Of a stretch of 64,000 nucleotides of DNA, positions 44,328 through 55,181 are shown in pieces (the first letter of the stretch is position 1; every line of letters begins with the position of its first letter). Where the stretch lies: NCBI GenBank assembly GCA_944322715.1, contig CALUPT010000011.1, positions 54,161 to 118,160 of the forward strand. Reading direction: 5' to 3'. The position numbers were made by a program, and so were the translations under genes. This stretch comes from an uncultured Bacteroidales bacterium. Lineage in GTDB: Bacteria; Bacteroidota; Bacteroidia; Bacteroidales; UBA932. The notes beneath the pieces were generated by a model that had not been told where the DNA came from, did no database searches, and worked only from the letters and a program-made list of their open reading frames with translations.

Positions 44328-44975
44328 TTACGGCATTATGGCATATCGGGCGGCGTACTGCCGGCACCATTCCCTGACACCGCATTCCGCGCATTTGGGA
44401 TTCCTCGCCGTACAGACATACCGTCCGTGGAGAATCAGCCAGTGATGGGCTTTGGCCCTCAGGGATTCGGGGATTGCCTCCGTCAGGTCCTTCTCTACCT
44501 TTTCCACGGTCTGCCCATCCGACAGCCCGATCCTCCCCGATACCCTGAATACATGGGTATCGACTGCGATTACAGGCCTGTCATATACCACGGAAGCTAT
44601 TACATTGGCTGTCTTGCGCCCTACTCCGGGCAGCTTCACAAGGTCTTCCGGATCGGATGGCACTGTGCCTCCGAACTTTTCCAGGAGCGTCTGCGCCATC
44701 CCGATGAGGTGCCTTGCCTTGTTGTTCGGAAAGGTTATCGACCTTATGAGTCCGTACACCTCTTCAAAGGATGCGGCGGCGAGGGACTCCGGGTCGGGAA
44801 ATCTCGCGAATATCCGCGGAGTGTACATGTTCACCCTCCTGTCGGTGCACTGGGCGGACAGGATTACCGCTATCAGCAGATGGAAAGGCGAGTCATACCT
44901 GAGTTCCGTCTCCGCTGCCGGCATGTTCCGGCTGAACCAGCCTATGATTCCGGCATATCTTTCTTCTCTTTCCAT
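44328..44975 (-). CDS. nth: Endonuclease III
   Basis: A 215-residue base-excision repair glycosylase/AP lyase. The helix-hairpin-helix LPGVGRKTANV carries the catalytic Lys, AVDTHVFRV carries the catalytic Asp, and the C-terminal C-x6-C-x2-C-x5-C motif (about residues 188-204) binds a [4Fe-4S] cluster. Standard length. Located 27 bases after the FtsE-like gene in the same run. Confidence 0.96.
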   Translation of the reverse strand: MEREERYAGIIGWFSRNMPAAETELRYDSPFHLLIAVILSAQCTDRRVNMYTPRIFARFPDPESLAAASFEEVYGLIRSITFPNNKARHLIGMAQTLLEKFGGTVPSDPEDLVKLPGVGRKTANVIASVVYDRPVIAVDTHVFRVSGRIGLSDGQTVEKVEKDLTEAIPESLRAKAHHWLILHGRYVCTARNPKCAECGVREWCRQYAARYAIMP

Positions 44976-45002
44976 AGTGTCTGTCTTTTCTCCGGATCCC
45001 TT

Positions 45003-45755
45003 TCACCGGATGTCCGCAGTCTGGATGCTGATGCCGAGTTCTCCGAAAGAGAGGTCTATCACCTCTTCATCGGTCTTTTCCGTGCAGCTTTCGTCCTTGC
45101 ATACCAGCAGCCTTCCCTTGTATTTCTGGCAGATGTTCATGTTGTGGGTCACCATGACGACAGCCGTGCCTTTCTCCTGGTTGATGCGTCTGAGAAGCTG
45201 CATTATCCCGTCTGCCGTCTCGGGGTCCAGGTTGCCGGTGGGCTCATCGGCAATGATCACTTCCGGAGAGTTCAGGATGGACCTTGCGATGGCTATCCTC
45301 TGCTGTTCCCCTCCTGACAGCTGGTGCGGCATTCTGTGCGCCTTGTGCGCCATGCCCACGGCATTGAGGACATCCGTGATCCTTCTGTCCGATTCCGGAC
45401 CATCCTTCCAGCCTGTGGCCTTGAGCACGAACGCAAGGTTTTCCTCCACGCTCCTGTCCATCAGCAGCTGGAAATCCTGGAACACTACGCCGAGCCTGCG
45501 GCGGAGGTAGGGGATTTCCTTGGCGCGTATCGTCCGCAGGTCGTACCCGCAGACCCTGCCGTCTCCCTTTACAAGAGGGTTCTCGGCGATTATCGTCCTG
45601 ATGATGGATGTCTTCCCTGTACCTACCTTTCCCACTATATACATGAAGTCGCCAGGGTAGACATCCATGTCCAACCCGTATATTACGCAGGTTTCTCCGT
45701 TGAATATGTCAGCATCCCTGAACGATATGACTGGTGTCCTTTCTTCCATTTCCAT
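45003..45755 (-). CDS. ftsE: FtsE-like ABC transporter ATP-binding protein
   Basis: A 250-residue ATPase with Walker A GKVGTGKTS, signature LSGGEQQRIAIARS, Walker B VIIADEPTGNLD and H-loop MVTHN. The motif order and the VVFQDFQLL Q-loop match FtsE, which with FtsX controls cell-wall hydrolases at division. No ftsX is adjacent here. The start at 45755 is chosen; the frame stays open upstream but that region is the promoter area shared with the divergent TPR gene. It heads the minus-strand run ftsE, nth, antiporter, pseudouridine synthase. Confidence 0.85.
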   Translation of the reverse strand: MEMEERTPVISFRDADIFNGETCVIYGLDMDVYPGDFMYIVGKVGTGKTSIIRTIIAENPLVKGDGRVCGYDLRTIRAKEIPYLRRRLGVVFQDFQLLMDRSVEENLAFVLKATGWKDGPESDRRITDVLNAVGMAHKAHRMPHQLSGGEQQRIAIARSILNSPEVIIADEPTGNLDPETADGIMQLLRRINQEKGTAVVMVTHNMNICQKYKGRLLVCKDESCTEKTDEEVIDLSFGELGISIQTADIR

Positions 45756-45786
45756 AATATGAACCGTATGGGATTCCGTGAAGTTG

Positions 45787-45794
45787 CAAATATA
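45787..45794 (-). promoter_or_regulatory. Promoter -7 box of the ftsE-nth run
   Basis: TATATTTG on the minus strand (CAAATATA on plus) fits TAnnTTTG, 31 bases before the ftsE start. Confidence 0.55.
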
Positions 45795-45837
45795 ATCAAA
45801 CTTGCGGTTGTACTGTGATATTATGCGATTTTTTTCG

Positions 45838-45845
45838 TAGGTTTG
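45838..45845 (+). promoter_or_regulatory. Promoter -7 box of the TPR gene
   Basis: TAGGTTTG fits TAnnTTTG, 18 bases before the chosen ATG at 45864. No clear -33 box is seen. It faces the ftsE promoter. Confidence 0.5.
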
Positions 45846-45863
45846 CGGAAAATTTGCGGTTAT

Positions 45864-48800
45864 ATGTCTGGACTGAATATTGTGGCGGCGGCCGTCTGTG
45901 CAATCCTGCTTCCTGTCATGGCTCCTGCGGCGGAGAATCGTGCGAATGTGCCGGAAGCGGCTTCCGGAGACATGTGCGGTTCCGTGCAGGTGAACGTATG
46001 GCAGACAGTATCGCGGGACAGGGAATTCCGCGATGCCCTCAGCCTCTACGGAAGGGGAATGTACGCCGATGCACAGGCAATGTTTGCCGGTATTGCGGCA
46101 AAGACGGGCGACATGGAGGCGGAAGGCTACCGGGTCCTGTGCGCGATACATCTCGGACAGGATGGATATCCTGTCATGATGAAGGACCATATTGCCCGGT
46201 ATCCCTATTCCGGACTCATCCCGCAGATGCGGTTTTTCCATGCCCTGAACCTGTTCGATGCGGAAGACTACAGGGGAGCATCGGAAGAGCTCGGGCTGCT
46301 GTCCCGCCGTCAGCTCTACCGTAGCCAGGTCCCGGAGTTCCTTTTCCGGAAAGCGTACTGCGACCTGGAGAACGGCTTGTATGACAGGGCCCTCTCCCGT
46401 TTCGACGAAGTCATTGACAGGGCTGCATCCGACTTTACGGCGCCATCCATGTATTTTTCCGGATATATCCTGTACCAGCAGGAAAAGTTTCCCGAGGCGG
46501 CGGAACGGTTCGCCTCTTCGGCCAAGGATCCCCGTTTTGCGGAGATATCCAATTATTATATCCTTGAATGCCGTTTCATGGCAAAGGATTACGGATATGT
46601 GGTGCAGAACGGTCCTGAAATGATGGACAGGGTTCCCCAGGGGCGCAGGCCGCAGCTCGCAAGGCTGATATCCGAGTCGTACCTTGTGCTCGGCAATGCT
46701 TCCGAGGCAAGAAGATATTACGACAGGAATGCGATTCCGGATGCGGAGAAGACGAGGACGGACTATTTCTATGCGGGTTCGCTGATGTATGCCGTCAGGG
46801 ACTGGGCCGGAGCCGCGGAGAACTTCTCGATGATGTCGGACAGGACGGATTCCCTCGGGCAGATCGCGAGCTACCAGATGGCATACAGCTATATCCAGCT
46901 GAAGAACAAGGTCGCGGCCCTGGAGGCGTTCAGGGAGGCTTCCCTGCCGCAGTATAATCCGGAGATGGCCGAGGATGCGTATTACAACTACGCCAAGCTG
47001 GCATTTGACCTGAACAACGACATTTCCGGATTCGATGGGTATCTCGCCAGATATTCGGATCTGAAAAGAGGGGACAGGGTATATTCGTACATTGCCGTGG
47101 GAGCCCTGCGCAACAGGGATTACGCCGCGGCGGTAGAGGCATACGACAAGGTCGAGACCCTGGATCCGGTGATGAAGACCAACTACATGAAGGCGAATTA
47201 TCTCAGGGCGAACGAACTGGTCAGGGATGGCTCATGGCGGGCTGCGATACCGTGCCTGAAGGCTGCCGCCTATTATTCGGACCGCAGGGAAATGTTCAAC
47301 CAGATGTCGCGTTTCTGGCTTGCCGAAGCATATTTCAGGGATGAACAGTATGACATGTCTTTGGAGACCTTGCGCGAGCTGTACAATACTTCCGCCCTCT
47401 ACGGCATGGAAGAGTCCAGACTCATCCCGTATAACATCGCCTACTGCCATTTCCGGAAGGGAGACTATCCATCTGCGGTGGAATGGTTCTCCGAATATCT
47501 CGGGACAGGTTCATCCTCTTTCCGCAAGGAGGCTCTTCTGCGCAAGGCCGACTGTCTGTTCCTGCTGCGCGACTATGCCGGAGCCAGGACCGCCTATCAG
47601 GATGTGCTGGATGAATATTTCGATGTGAACGACATATATCCCTATTATTATGCGGGGCTTTCGTGCGGACTGACGGGAGACAATCAGGGCAGGATAAGGA
47701 CCCTTTCCCCGGTGTCCGGCGCAGACCCCGCCTCTCCGTATTATGCGGATGCCACAATGGAACTGGGACGCGCCCTTGCCGCGGGAGGCAGGTCCGCGGA
47801 GGCGGAAGAATGTTTCCGCAGGGTGCTGGACAATGCCAGGGACAGTACATACATGGCCATGTCCCTGATCGAACTGGGCACGCTTGCCAGGAACGGGAAG
47901 GACATGGATACGGCTCTGAAGCATTACAGGACTGTCGTGGAAAAGATGCCGCTTTCCGAATACACAGGGGATGCCCTTGCCGCCATTGAGAGCATATACC
48001 AGTCCCGGAATGATCCCCAGAGCTATCTGGCGTACATAGAATCCATAGGCATGTCGTCCATAAAGACGGATGCTGAAAAGGAGGTCATGATCTACAATGC
48101 AGCCGAGCAGATCTTCCTTACAGGCAACTACGAGAAGGCTCTTGCAGCCCTGCAGGCGTATCTGAATGACTATCCTTCCGGTTCCGGAGTCTCCTCGGCA
48201 GAGTTCTATATGGGAGAGTCATGCCGGGCGCTCGGCCGCAAGGAACAGGCATGCGACCATTATGCAAAGGTGATGAGGTCAGGAAGCGGTTCCTATCGGG
48301 AACTGGCCGCCCTGCATTATTCGGACCTGACATATTCGCTCCAGAGATATGCCGATTCTTTCAGCGGATATTCTTTCCTGCGTGAGAATGCCCTCATGGA
48401 AGAGAACAGGTCGGCGGCCCTCACCGGCATGATGCGGAGTGCGTATTCGGGGAAAATGTATGATGCTGCCATCGAAAATGCCGCCCTTGTGGCTTCTGAC
48501 AGCCGGAGCGGAGCCGCTCTGAGGACCGAGGCGGACTATGTGACCGCAAAGTCATACATGGCCACCAGCCAGAGGGACAAGGCGATACCTGTACTGGAAA
48601 GACTCTCGTCGAGGCCTGATACGGACTACGGGGCCGAGGCATCGTACCTGCTTGTCCGGGACAGCTATGACAGGGGTGATTTCGCGGATGTGGAGACGAG
48701 GGTATATGCGTTTTCGGAATCGGAGAATCCGCAGCAGTACTGGCTGGCAAAGTCGTTCGTGGTATTGGGGGATGCCTTTGCCGAAACGGGGGACTATGAG

Positions 48801-48938
48801 CAGGCAAAGGCCACTTTCGAAAGCGTACGTGACGGTTACAATCCTGACAGCCCGGATGATGTCAAGGATGATCTTGACCTCAGGATAAGGAAACTGGAGG
48901 AACTGATCTCTTCCGGGACAGAAGAATCCTCTCTCTGA
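45864..48938 (+). CDS. Large periplasmic tetratricopeptide-repeat protein
   Basis: A 1024-residue protein with a signal peptide (about residues 1-24) and TPR-type helical repeats over nearly its whole length. Typical units include ALSLYGRGMYADAQAMFAGI, ESRLIPYNIAYCHFRKGDY and AAEQIFLTGNYEKALAALQA. The C terminus ends with a charged helix. The ATG at 45864 is used because an upstream TTG lies inside the promoter box. It is followed 24 bases later by an outer-membrane barrel protein, suggesting the two work together in the envelope. No enzyme domain is seen; it probably scaffolds an envelope complex. Confidence 0.85.
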   Translation: MSGLNIVAAAVCAILLPVMAPAAENRANVPEAASGDMCGSVQVNVWQTVSRDREFRDALSLYGRGMYADAQAMFAGIAAKTGDMEAEGYRVLCAIHLGQDGYPVMMKDHIARYPYSGLIPQMRFFHALNLFDAEDYRGASEELGLLSRRQLYRSQVPEFLFRKAYCDLENGLYDRALSRFDEVIDRAASDFTAPSMYFSGYILYQQEKFPEAAERFASSAKDPRFAEISNYYILECRFMAKDYGYVVQNGPEMMDRVPQGRRPQLARLISESYLVLGNASEARRYYDRNAIPDAEKTRTDYFYAGSLMYAVRDWAGAAENFSMMSDRTDSLGQIASYQMAYSYIQLKNKVAALEAFREASLPQYNPEMAEDAYYNYAKLAFDLNNDISGFDGYLARYSDLKRGDRVYSYIAVGALRNRDYAAAVEAYDKVETLDPVMKTNYMKANYLRANELVRDGSWRAAIPCLKAAAYYSDRREMFNQMSRFWLAEAYFRDEQYDMSLETLRELYNTSALYGMEESRLIPYNIAYCHFRKGDYPSAVEWFSEYLGTGSSSFRKEALLRKADCLFLLRDYAGARTAYQDVLDEYFDVNDIYPYYYAGLSCGLTGDNQGRIRTLSPVSGADPASPYYADATMELGRALAAGGRSAEAEECFRRVLDNARDSTYMAMSLIELGTLARNGKDMDTALKHYRTVVEKMPLSEYTGDALAAIESIYQSRNDPQSYLAYIESIGMSSIKTDAEKEVMIYNAAEQIFLTGNYEKALAALQAYLNDYPSGSGVSSAEFYMGESCRALGRKEQACDHYAKVMRSGSGSYRELAALHYSDLTYSLQRYADSFSGYSFLRENALMEENRSAALTGMMRSAYSGKMYDAAIENAALVASDSRSGAALRTEADYVTAKSYMATSQRDKAIPVLERLSSRPDTDYGAEASYLLVRDSYDRGDFADVETRVYAFSESENPQQYWLAKSFVVLGDAFAETGDYEQAKATFESVRDGYNPDSPDDVKDDLDLRIRKLEELISSGTEESSL

Positions 48939-48962
48939 AATGTTTGACAGCTTCAACGGATA

Positions 48963-50822
48963 ATGGCTATGGAATTCAGATATATGTTTTCAGGAATCGT
49001 TGCCGCATTCCTTGCGGGGGCGGTTGCCTATTCACAGGAGGTGAACCCTACGGTCGAGGTGTCGAGGGCCTACATGTCAGGCCATGCGGCGGTGGACAAG
49101 CCGGCCTTGCGGATGGCTGTACCTGATTCCGTGCTCCGGTTCGACATTGATGTGGACTATACCGTAAATGCCAGCCCGTACAGGGGCTCGTACGAGTTCC
49201 GTCCGTATATGCTTGACATAAGGCCGGAAAAGACTGCTTCCGATGCCGGGCAGTTCTTCCTGCGTCTCGGCGCGGGATATTCCCTGCATCCTGTGGCTGA
49301 TGTGGTATATACTCCGGAATTCCGCACTTCCGCCTTTTCCATGAGCATATACGGAACGCACAGGTCATATTTCGGAAGGTACAGGACGGTGACGGGGATG
49401 GCGGATGCGTCCTCTCCCGTGACCGTGGACTGGAACAGGTCCGCCAGGGAAAGGTATTCCGGATATGACACCTATACCAGGGCCGGCGTGTGCGGAAGGG
49501 CCGACTGGAATACGGGATATTTTACATTCGATGCCGGATATCTCGGCATTGCAGGCAGGGACACGCTCCTGACAAGAGGGTTCGATGCTTTCCGGACAAG
49601 TCTCAGGGTGGCTTCCAACAATCCCGCCGGAAGCCATGTCTTCTATGATGTCCGCATGTCTTACCTGTACGGAGAGGACAAGGTGAGGACATCCGGTCCG
49701 TATTACCTTGCGGAGCATGATTTCTCGTTGTTCTCTTCCGCCGGCCAGGTCTTTTCCGGCACATCCAGGTTATTGCTCGATGTGGCTCTCGACCTGTCTG
49801 CATACCGGTCATACCTTTCCTCGATGTCCGGTAAGTTCAGCCTTACTCCGCGGTATGTGCTCGACAGGAACAGATGGCTGCTCGATCTCGGGGTGGAACT
49901 GTCGGTACTGTTCGGAAACGACCGTACGGTCTACGGCGTCCCTCCGGTGCCGGCTGCCGGGACTCTCCTGACATCCGTCAGACAGATGCATTCGGCAAGA
50001 GGACAGTTCGTATATCCTGACATCGAGATAGGTTTCGATGCCATCAGAAATTATCTGAACATCTATCTCAGGGCGGATGGAGGGGAGGATATCAACCGAT
50101 ATTCCGACCTGCTTTCCCACAACAGGTTCTCAAGCATCCTGTCCGCACATAATTACGCCGGCTTGCCGTTGATGGACAATACCATAAAGCGGATAGACGC
50201 CAGACTGGGCCTTAAGGGCAACATCGGCTCCCGGTTCATGTATGACCTTTACGGAGGCTATGCAAGATATCACAACATGCTTATGGATGCAGTGCTCGTC
50301 AATCCGTATGCAGGGGCTGTGACGCCGGAGCCGGGCGCGGGAATGCCTGTCTCTTTGGCCGCCCCTCTGCTGCCGGCCGTGGCTTATGGCGCATGCAACT
50401 TCTTCTATGCCGATTTCAGGTTCGGATGGCACTCCCAGGATGTCACGGTGGATGGAGTCCTTTCATACAGACATACGGATCTCGGCAGGACGATGACTCC
50501 GGGCTTTTCCCCGGCTCCGTTCTCTGCCGATGTGGATGTGGTGTACAACTGGAAGAAGCGTATCTTTGTGGGGCTGCACTGCGATGCGGCTCTGGCCCGC
50601 GATGGCTATGCCCTGTCTTTGGATGCGTCATCCGCCGTGTCCCCTCTGGCTGTCAGGATTCCGGGATACGCGGACCTCGGCATTTCCGCCGAGTACCGCT
50701 TCAACCGCAAGGCTTCTTTCTGGCTCTATGGCGGCAATCTTCTCGACATGACCATCCAGAGGACTCCTCTTTACTGCGAGAGCGGCATATACTTCACGGC
50801 CGGCATCTCTCTCCGCCTGTAG
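48963..50822 (+). CDS. Outer-membrane beta-barrel protein (TonB-receptor-like, without recognisable plug)
   Basis: A 619-residue protein with a signal peptide (about 1-24, ending AYSQ). The sequence alternates aromatic and polar residues in many short segments typical of beta strands, and ends in a strand (SGIYFTAGISLRL). No plug or CarboxypepD_reg domain is evident, so it is not a full TonB-dependent transporter. It follows the TPR protein by 24 bases and precedes gyrB, which has its own promoter. Function unknown; a paired envelope role with the TPR protein is inferred from the arrangement. Confidence 0.72.
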   Translation: MAMEFRYMFSGIVAAFLAGAVAYSQEVNPTVEVSRAYMSGHAAVDKPALRMAVPDSVLRFDIDVDYTVNASPYRGSYEFRPYMLDIRPEKTASDAGQFFLRLGAGYSLHPVADVVYTPEFRTSAFSMSIYGTHRSYFGRYRTVTGMADASSPVTVDWNRSARERYSGYDTYTRAGVCGRADWNTGYFTFDAGYLGIAGRDTLLTRGFDAFRTSLRVASNNPAGSHVFYDVRMSYLYGEDKVRTSGPYYLAEHDFSLFSSAGQVFSGTSRLLLDVALDLSAYRSYLSSMSGKFSLTPRYVLDRNRWLLDLGVELSVLFGNDRTVYGVPPVPAAGTLLTSVRQMHSARGQFVYPDIEIGFDAIRNYLNIYLRADGGEDINRYSDLLSHNRFSSILSAHNYAGLPLMDNTIKRIDARLGLKGNIGSRFMYDLYGGYARYHNMLMDAVLVNPYAGAVTPEPGAGMPVSLAAPLLPAVAYGACNFFYADFRFGWHSQDVTVDGVLSYRHTDLGRTMTPGFSPAPFSADVDVVYNWKKRIFVGLHCDAALARDGYALSLDASSAVSPLAVRIPGYADLGISAEYRFNRKASFWLYGGNLLDMTIQRTPLYCESGIYFTAGISLRL

Positions 50823-50887
50823 CGTACGAGCCAAGAAGGCCTCCTGCGGGTCCTTTGTGGGTCCCAGCGGGTCCTTTGACAGAAAAA

Positions 50888-50919
50888 TTTTCAAAAGACG
50901 CCGGAAATTCTTATCTTTG
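50888..50919 (+). promoter_or_regulatory. Promoter of gyrB
   Basis: TATCTTTG at 50912-50919 is a perfect -7 box; a TTTT at 50888-50891 stands 20 nt upstream as an imperfect -33. Just before it, GCGGGTCCTTTG occurs twice as a short direct repeat (50847-50858 and 50867-50878). Confidence 0.7.
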
Positions 50920-50941
50920 TCCGTTTACAAATTATACTTGA

Positions 50942-52928
<1,987 letters not shown>

Positions 52929-52930
<2 letters not shown>

Positions 52931-53004
52931 AATGATTTCCAATGGCGTTTTCTTCGTTACGCTTTATAAAATCGGAAATCGAAAAAATTTCATTGGAATA
53001 CATT
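52929..53004 (+). other. Inverted repeats after gyrB with mutually exclusive pairing
   Basis: GATTTCC (52934-52940) can pair with GGAAATC (52974-52980), and the overlapping TTCCAATG (52937-52944) can instead pair with CATTGGAA (52991-52998). GCG/CGC arms lie inside the first. The stretch holds no gene and precedes the oxoamine synthase. It may be a terminator or attenuator; no clean T-run follows. Confidence 0.45.
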
Positions 53005-53043
53005 TAGGTAGGGAAATTTGAAATTAATATAATTGAATTGGTT

Positions 53044-54306
53044 ATGGATATTTTTGAGAGAATTGCTAAAGATTCGGGAGGTCCTCTCGGTCAGTACAGG
53101 AAGAAGGCTTTCGGATATTATATGTACCCCAAGTTAGAGGGAGAACTCGGCCCTCACATGAAATTCAACGGCAAGGATGTGCTTTGCTGGAGCCTGAACA
53201 ATTATCTGGGACTGGCAAACCATCCAGAGGTCAGGAAGGCCGATGCCGAAGCCGCTGCCAAATGGGGCCTTGCCTATCCTATGGGCAGCCGTATGATGTC
53301 CGGCCACACATCCCTGCATGAGAAGTTCGAGCGCGAACTCGCCGATTTCGAGAAGAAGGAGGATGCCTTCCTTTTCAATTTCGGATATCAGGGAATCGTT
53401 TCCACGATCGATGCCCTCATGGACCGTCACGATATAATCGTATATGACTCCGAGGCCCATGCCTGCCTTATCGATGGAGCACGCCTCCACATGGGCAAGA
53501 GGATGGCATACCGCCACAATGACTATGAGAGCTGCGAGACCACTCTCAAACGTGCCACAAGGCTTTGCGAGGAGACCGGCGGCGGAATACTTCTCATTAC
53601 CGAGGGCGTGTACGGGATGACAGGGGCTCTCGGCTTCCTTGACAAGATCGTGGAACTCAAGAAGAAATACAAGTTCAGAATCCTCATAGATGATGCCCAC
53701 GGTTTCGGCTGCATGGGCCCTACCGGCCGCGGTACATCCGAGCATTTCGGAGTGATGGATGACATAGACCTCTATATAGGCGCATACGCCAAGTCGATGG
53801 CCTCCATAGGCGGTTTCGTCGCAGGACCGAAGGTCATAATCGACTACCTGCGCTACAATCTCCGTTCGCAGATCTACGCAAAGTCCCTTCCGATGGCTTT
53901 CGTGGAAGGCGGACTCAAGAGACTGGAGATTATCCGCAGCAAGGAAGGCGACGAACTCCGCAAGAAGCTCTTCACCGTGACCCGCGCCCTCCAGAAAGGT
54001 TTCCGCGACCTCGGATTCGACATCGGGCCTGCAGAAGCGTGCGTGACGCCGGTGGCAATCAAGGGCGGCGTGGCCCAGGCTACAAAGATGGCTGTCGACC
54101 TGCGCGAGAACTATGGTATCTTCTGCTCTATCGTGGTATATCCTGTGATTCCTAAGGGAATGATCATTTTCAGGATTATCCCGACTGCCGCACATTCCAT
54201 GGAGGATGTCGAATACACTCTCAAGACTTTCGCCGAGGTACGTGCCAAACTCGACAGGGGAGAGTACGATGGCGACGAGATCGTTGACAGGGGAATGTTG
54301 GAATAA
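53044..54306 (+). CDS. Alpha-oxoamine synthase (serine palmitoyltransferase or cysteate acyltransferase type)
   Basis: A 420-residue PLP enzyme of the family that condenses an amino acid with an acyl thioester. The internal aldimine Lys250 is in AYAKSMASIGG, His219 is in IDDAHGFG, and the ring-stacking His138 is in DSEAHACLID. The ATG at 53044 begins the conserved N terminus; a TTG at 53038 is two codons upstream. The family also includes BioF and Kbl. A short-chain reductase starts 10 bases later, which would reduce the 3-keto product, as in sphingolipid (serine) or sulfonolipid (cysteate) base formation. From memory it does not closely resemble the best-known Bacteroides SPT N terminus, so cysteate acyltransferase is a real alternative. 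Confidence 0.8.
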   Translation: MDIFERIAKDSGGPLGQYRKKAFGYYMYPKLEGELGPHMKFNGKDVLCWSLNNYLGLANHPEVRKADAEAAAKWGLAYPMGSRMMSGHTSLHEKFERELADFEKKEDAFLFNFGYQGIVSTIDALMDRHDIIVYDSEAHACLIDGARLHMGKRMAYRHNDYESCETTLKRATRLCEETGGGILLITEGVYGMTGALGFLDKIVELKKKYKFRILIDDAHGFGCMGPTGRGTSEHFGVMDDIDLYIGAYAKSMASIGGFVAGPKVIIDYLRYNLRSQIYAKSLPMAFVEGGLKRLEIIRSKEGDELRKKLFTVTRALQKGFRDLGFDIGPAEACVTPVAIKGGVAQATKMAVDLRENYGIFCSIVVYPVIPKGMIIFRIIPTAAHSMEDVEYTLKTFAEVRAKLDRGEYDGDEIVDRGMLE

Positions 54307-54315
54307 CGCTTTGCT

Positions 54316-55137
54316 ATGAAAAAGGATTTTTTCAGAGGCAAGGTTATCGTGATAACAGGAGCCAGCTCAGGTATTGGGTTGGCTTCTGCCAGATTATTCG
54401 CCTCCCTCGGCGCAAGGCTCAGCCTTGCGGCAAGGTCCATTGACAAGTTGGAGTCCGAGGCTGCCGGTCTTGCTCCTGCAGAAGACATTCTGTGCGTCAG
54501 GACAGATGTTTCCATCGAGGCGGACTGCCGCAATCTTATCGAGAAGACGGTGGAGAAGTTCGGGAGGATAGACATTCTTGTGAACAATGCAGGTGTCTCC
54601 ATGAGGGCAATGTTCAGGGATCTGGATCTCGGTGTCATAAAGACACTGATGGATGTGAATTTCTGGGGAACCGTGTACTGTACAAAGTTTGCCCTTCCGT
54701 ATCTGCTTGAAAGCAAGGGCTCGGTGGTGGGTGTCATTTCCATTGCGGGATTTGCCGGCCTTCCGGCCAGAACCGGTTACGCTTCCTCCAAGTATGCCAT
54801 CAGGGGATTCCTGGATACGTTGAGGATAGAGCATCTCTATGATGGGCTGCATGTCATGGTCTTCGCCCCGGGATTCACCGCTTCCAATGTCCGCAATGCG
54901 GCATTGACTGCGGATGGCTCGCAGCAGGGCAGGACTCCGAGGAATGAGGGAAAGATGATGACTGCGGAGAAGTGCGCGGAGTACCTTGCCAGGGGACTTG
55001 CCCGCAGGAAGAGCGAGATGATACTGACCCCGATAGGGAAACTGACGGTATTCATGCACAATATCCTGCCGAGGCTTACGGACCGTCTGGAATTCAGCTA
55101 CATGGCTAAGGAGCCTGACAGTCCTTTCCATAAATGA
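54316..55137 (+). CDS. Short-chain dehydrogenase/reductase, candidate 3-ketosphinganine/3-ketocapnine reductase
   Basis: A 273-residue NAD(P)H-dependent reductase. TGASSGIG is the dinucleotide-binding motif, NNAG is the structural motif and YASSK carries the catalytic Tyr and Lys with a Ser in ISIAG. A C-terminal extension with hydrophobic residues (VFMHNILPRLTDRL) fits a membrane-associated lipid reductase. It starts 10 bases after the oxoamine synthase, so they are almost certainly co-transcribed, and it would supply the next step of long-chain base synthesis. Substrate is inferred from this pairing. Confidence 0.78.
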   Translation: MKKDFFRGKVIVITGASSGIGLASARLFASLGARLSLAARSIDKLESEAAGLAPAEDILCVRTDVSIEADCRNLIEKTVEKFGRIDILVNNAGVSMRAMFRDLDLGVIKTLMDVNFWGTVYCTKFALPYLLESKGSVVGVISIAGFAGLPARTGYASSKYAIRGFLDTLRIEHLYDGLHVMVFAPGFTASNVRNAALTADGSQQGRTPRNEGKMMTAEKCAEYLARGLARRKSEMILTPIGKLTVFMHNILPRLTDRLEFSYMAKEPDSPFHK

Positions 55138-55181
55138 CGGCAAAATGATTCTCCGCAAGGGAGAGCAAAAGGAAACTGTTT

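Noticed and set aside
45756..46241. N-terminal extension of the FtsE-like gene
   Set aside because: The frame is open but runs through the divergent promoter region and the TPR gene; family alignment begins at the Met at 45755.
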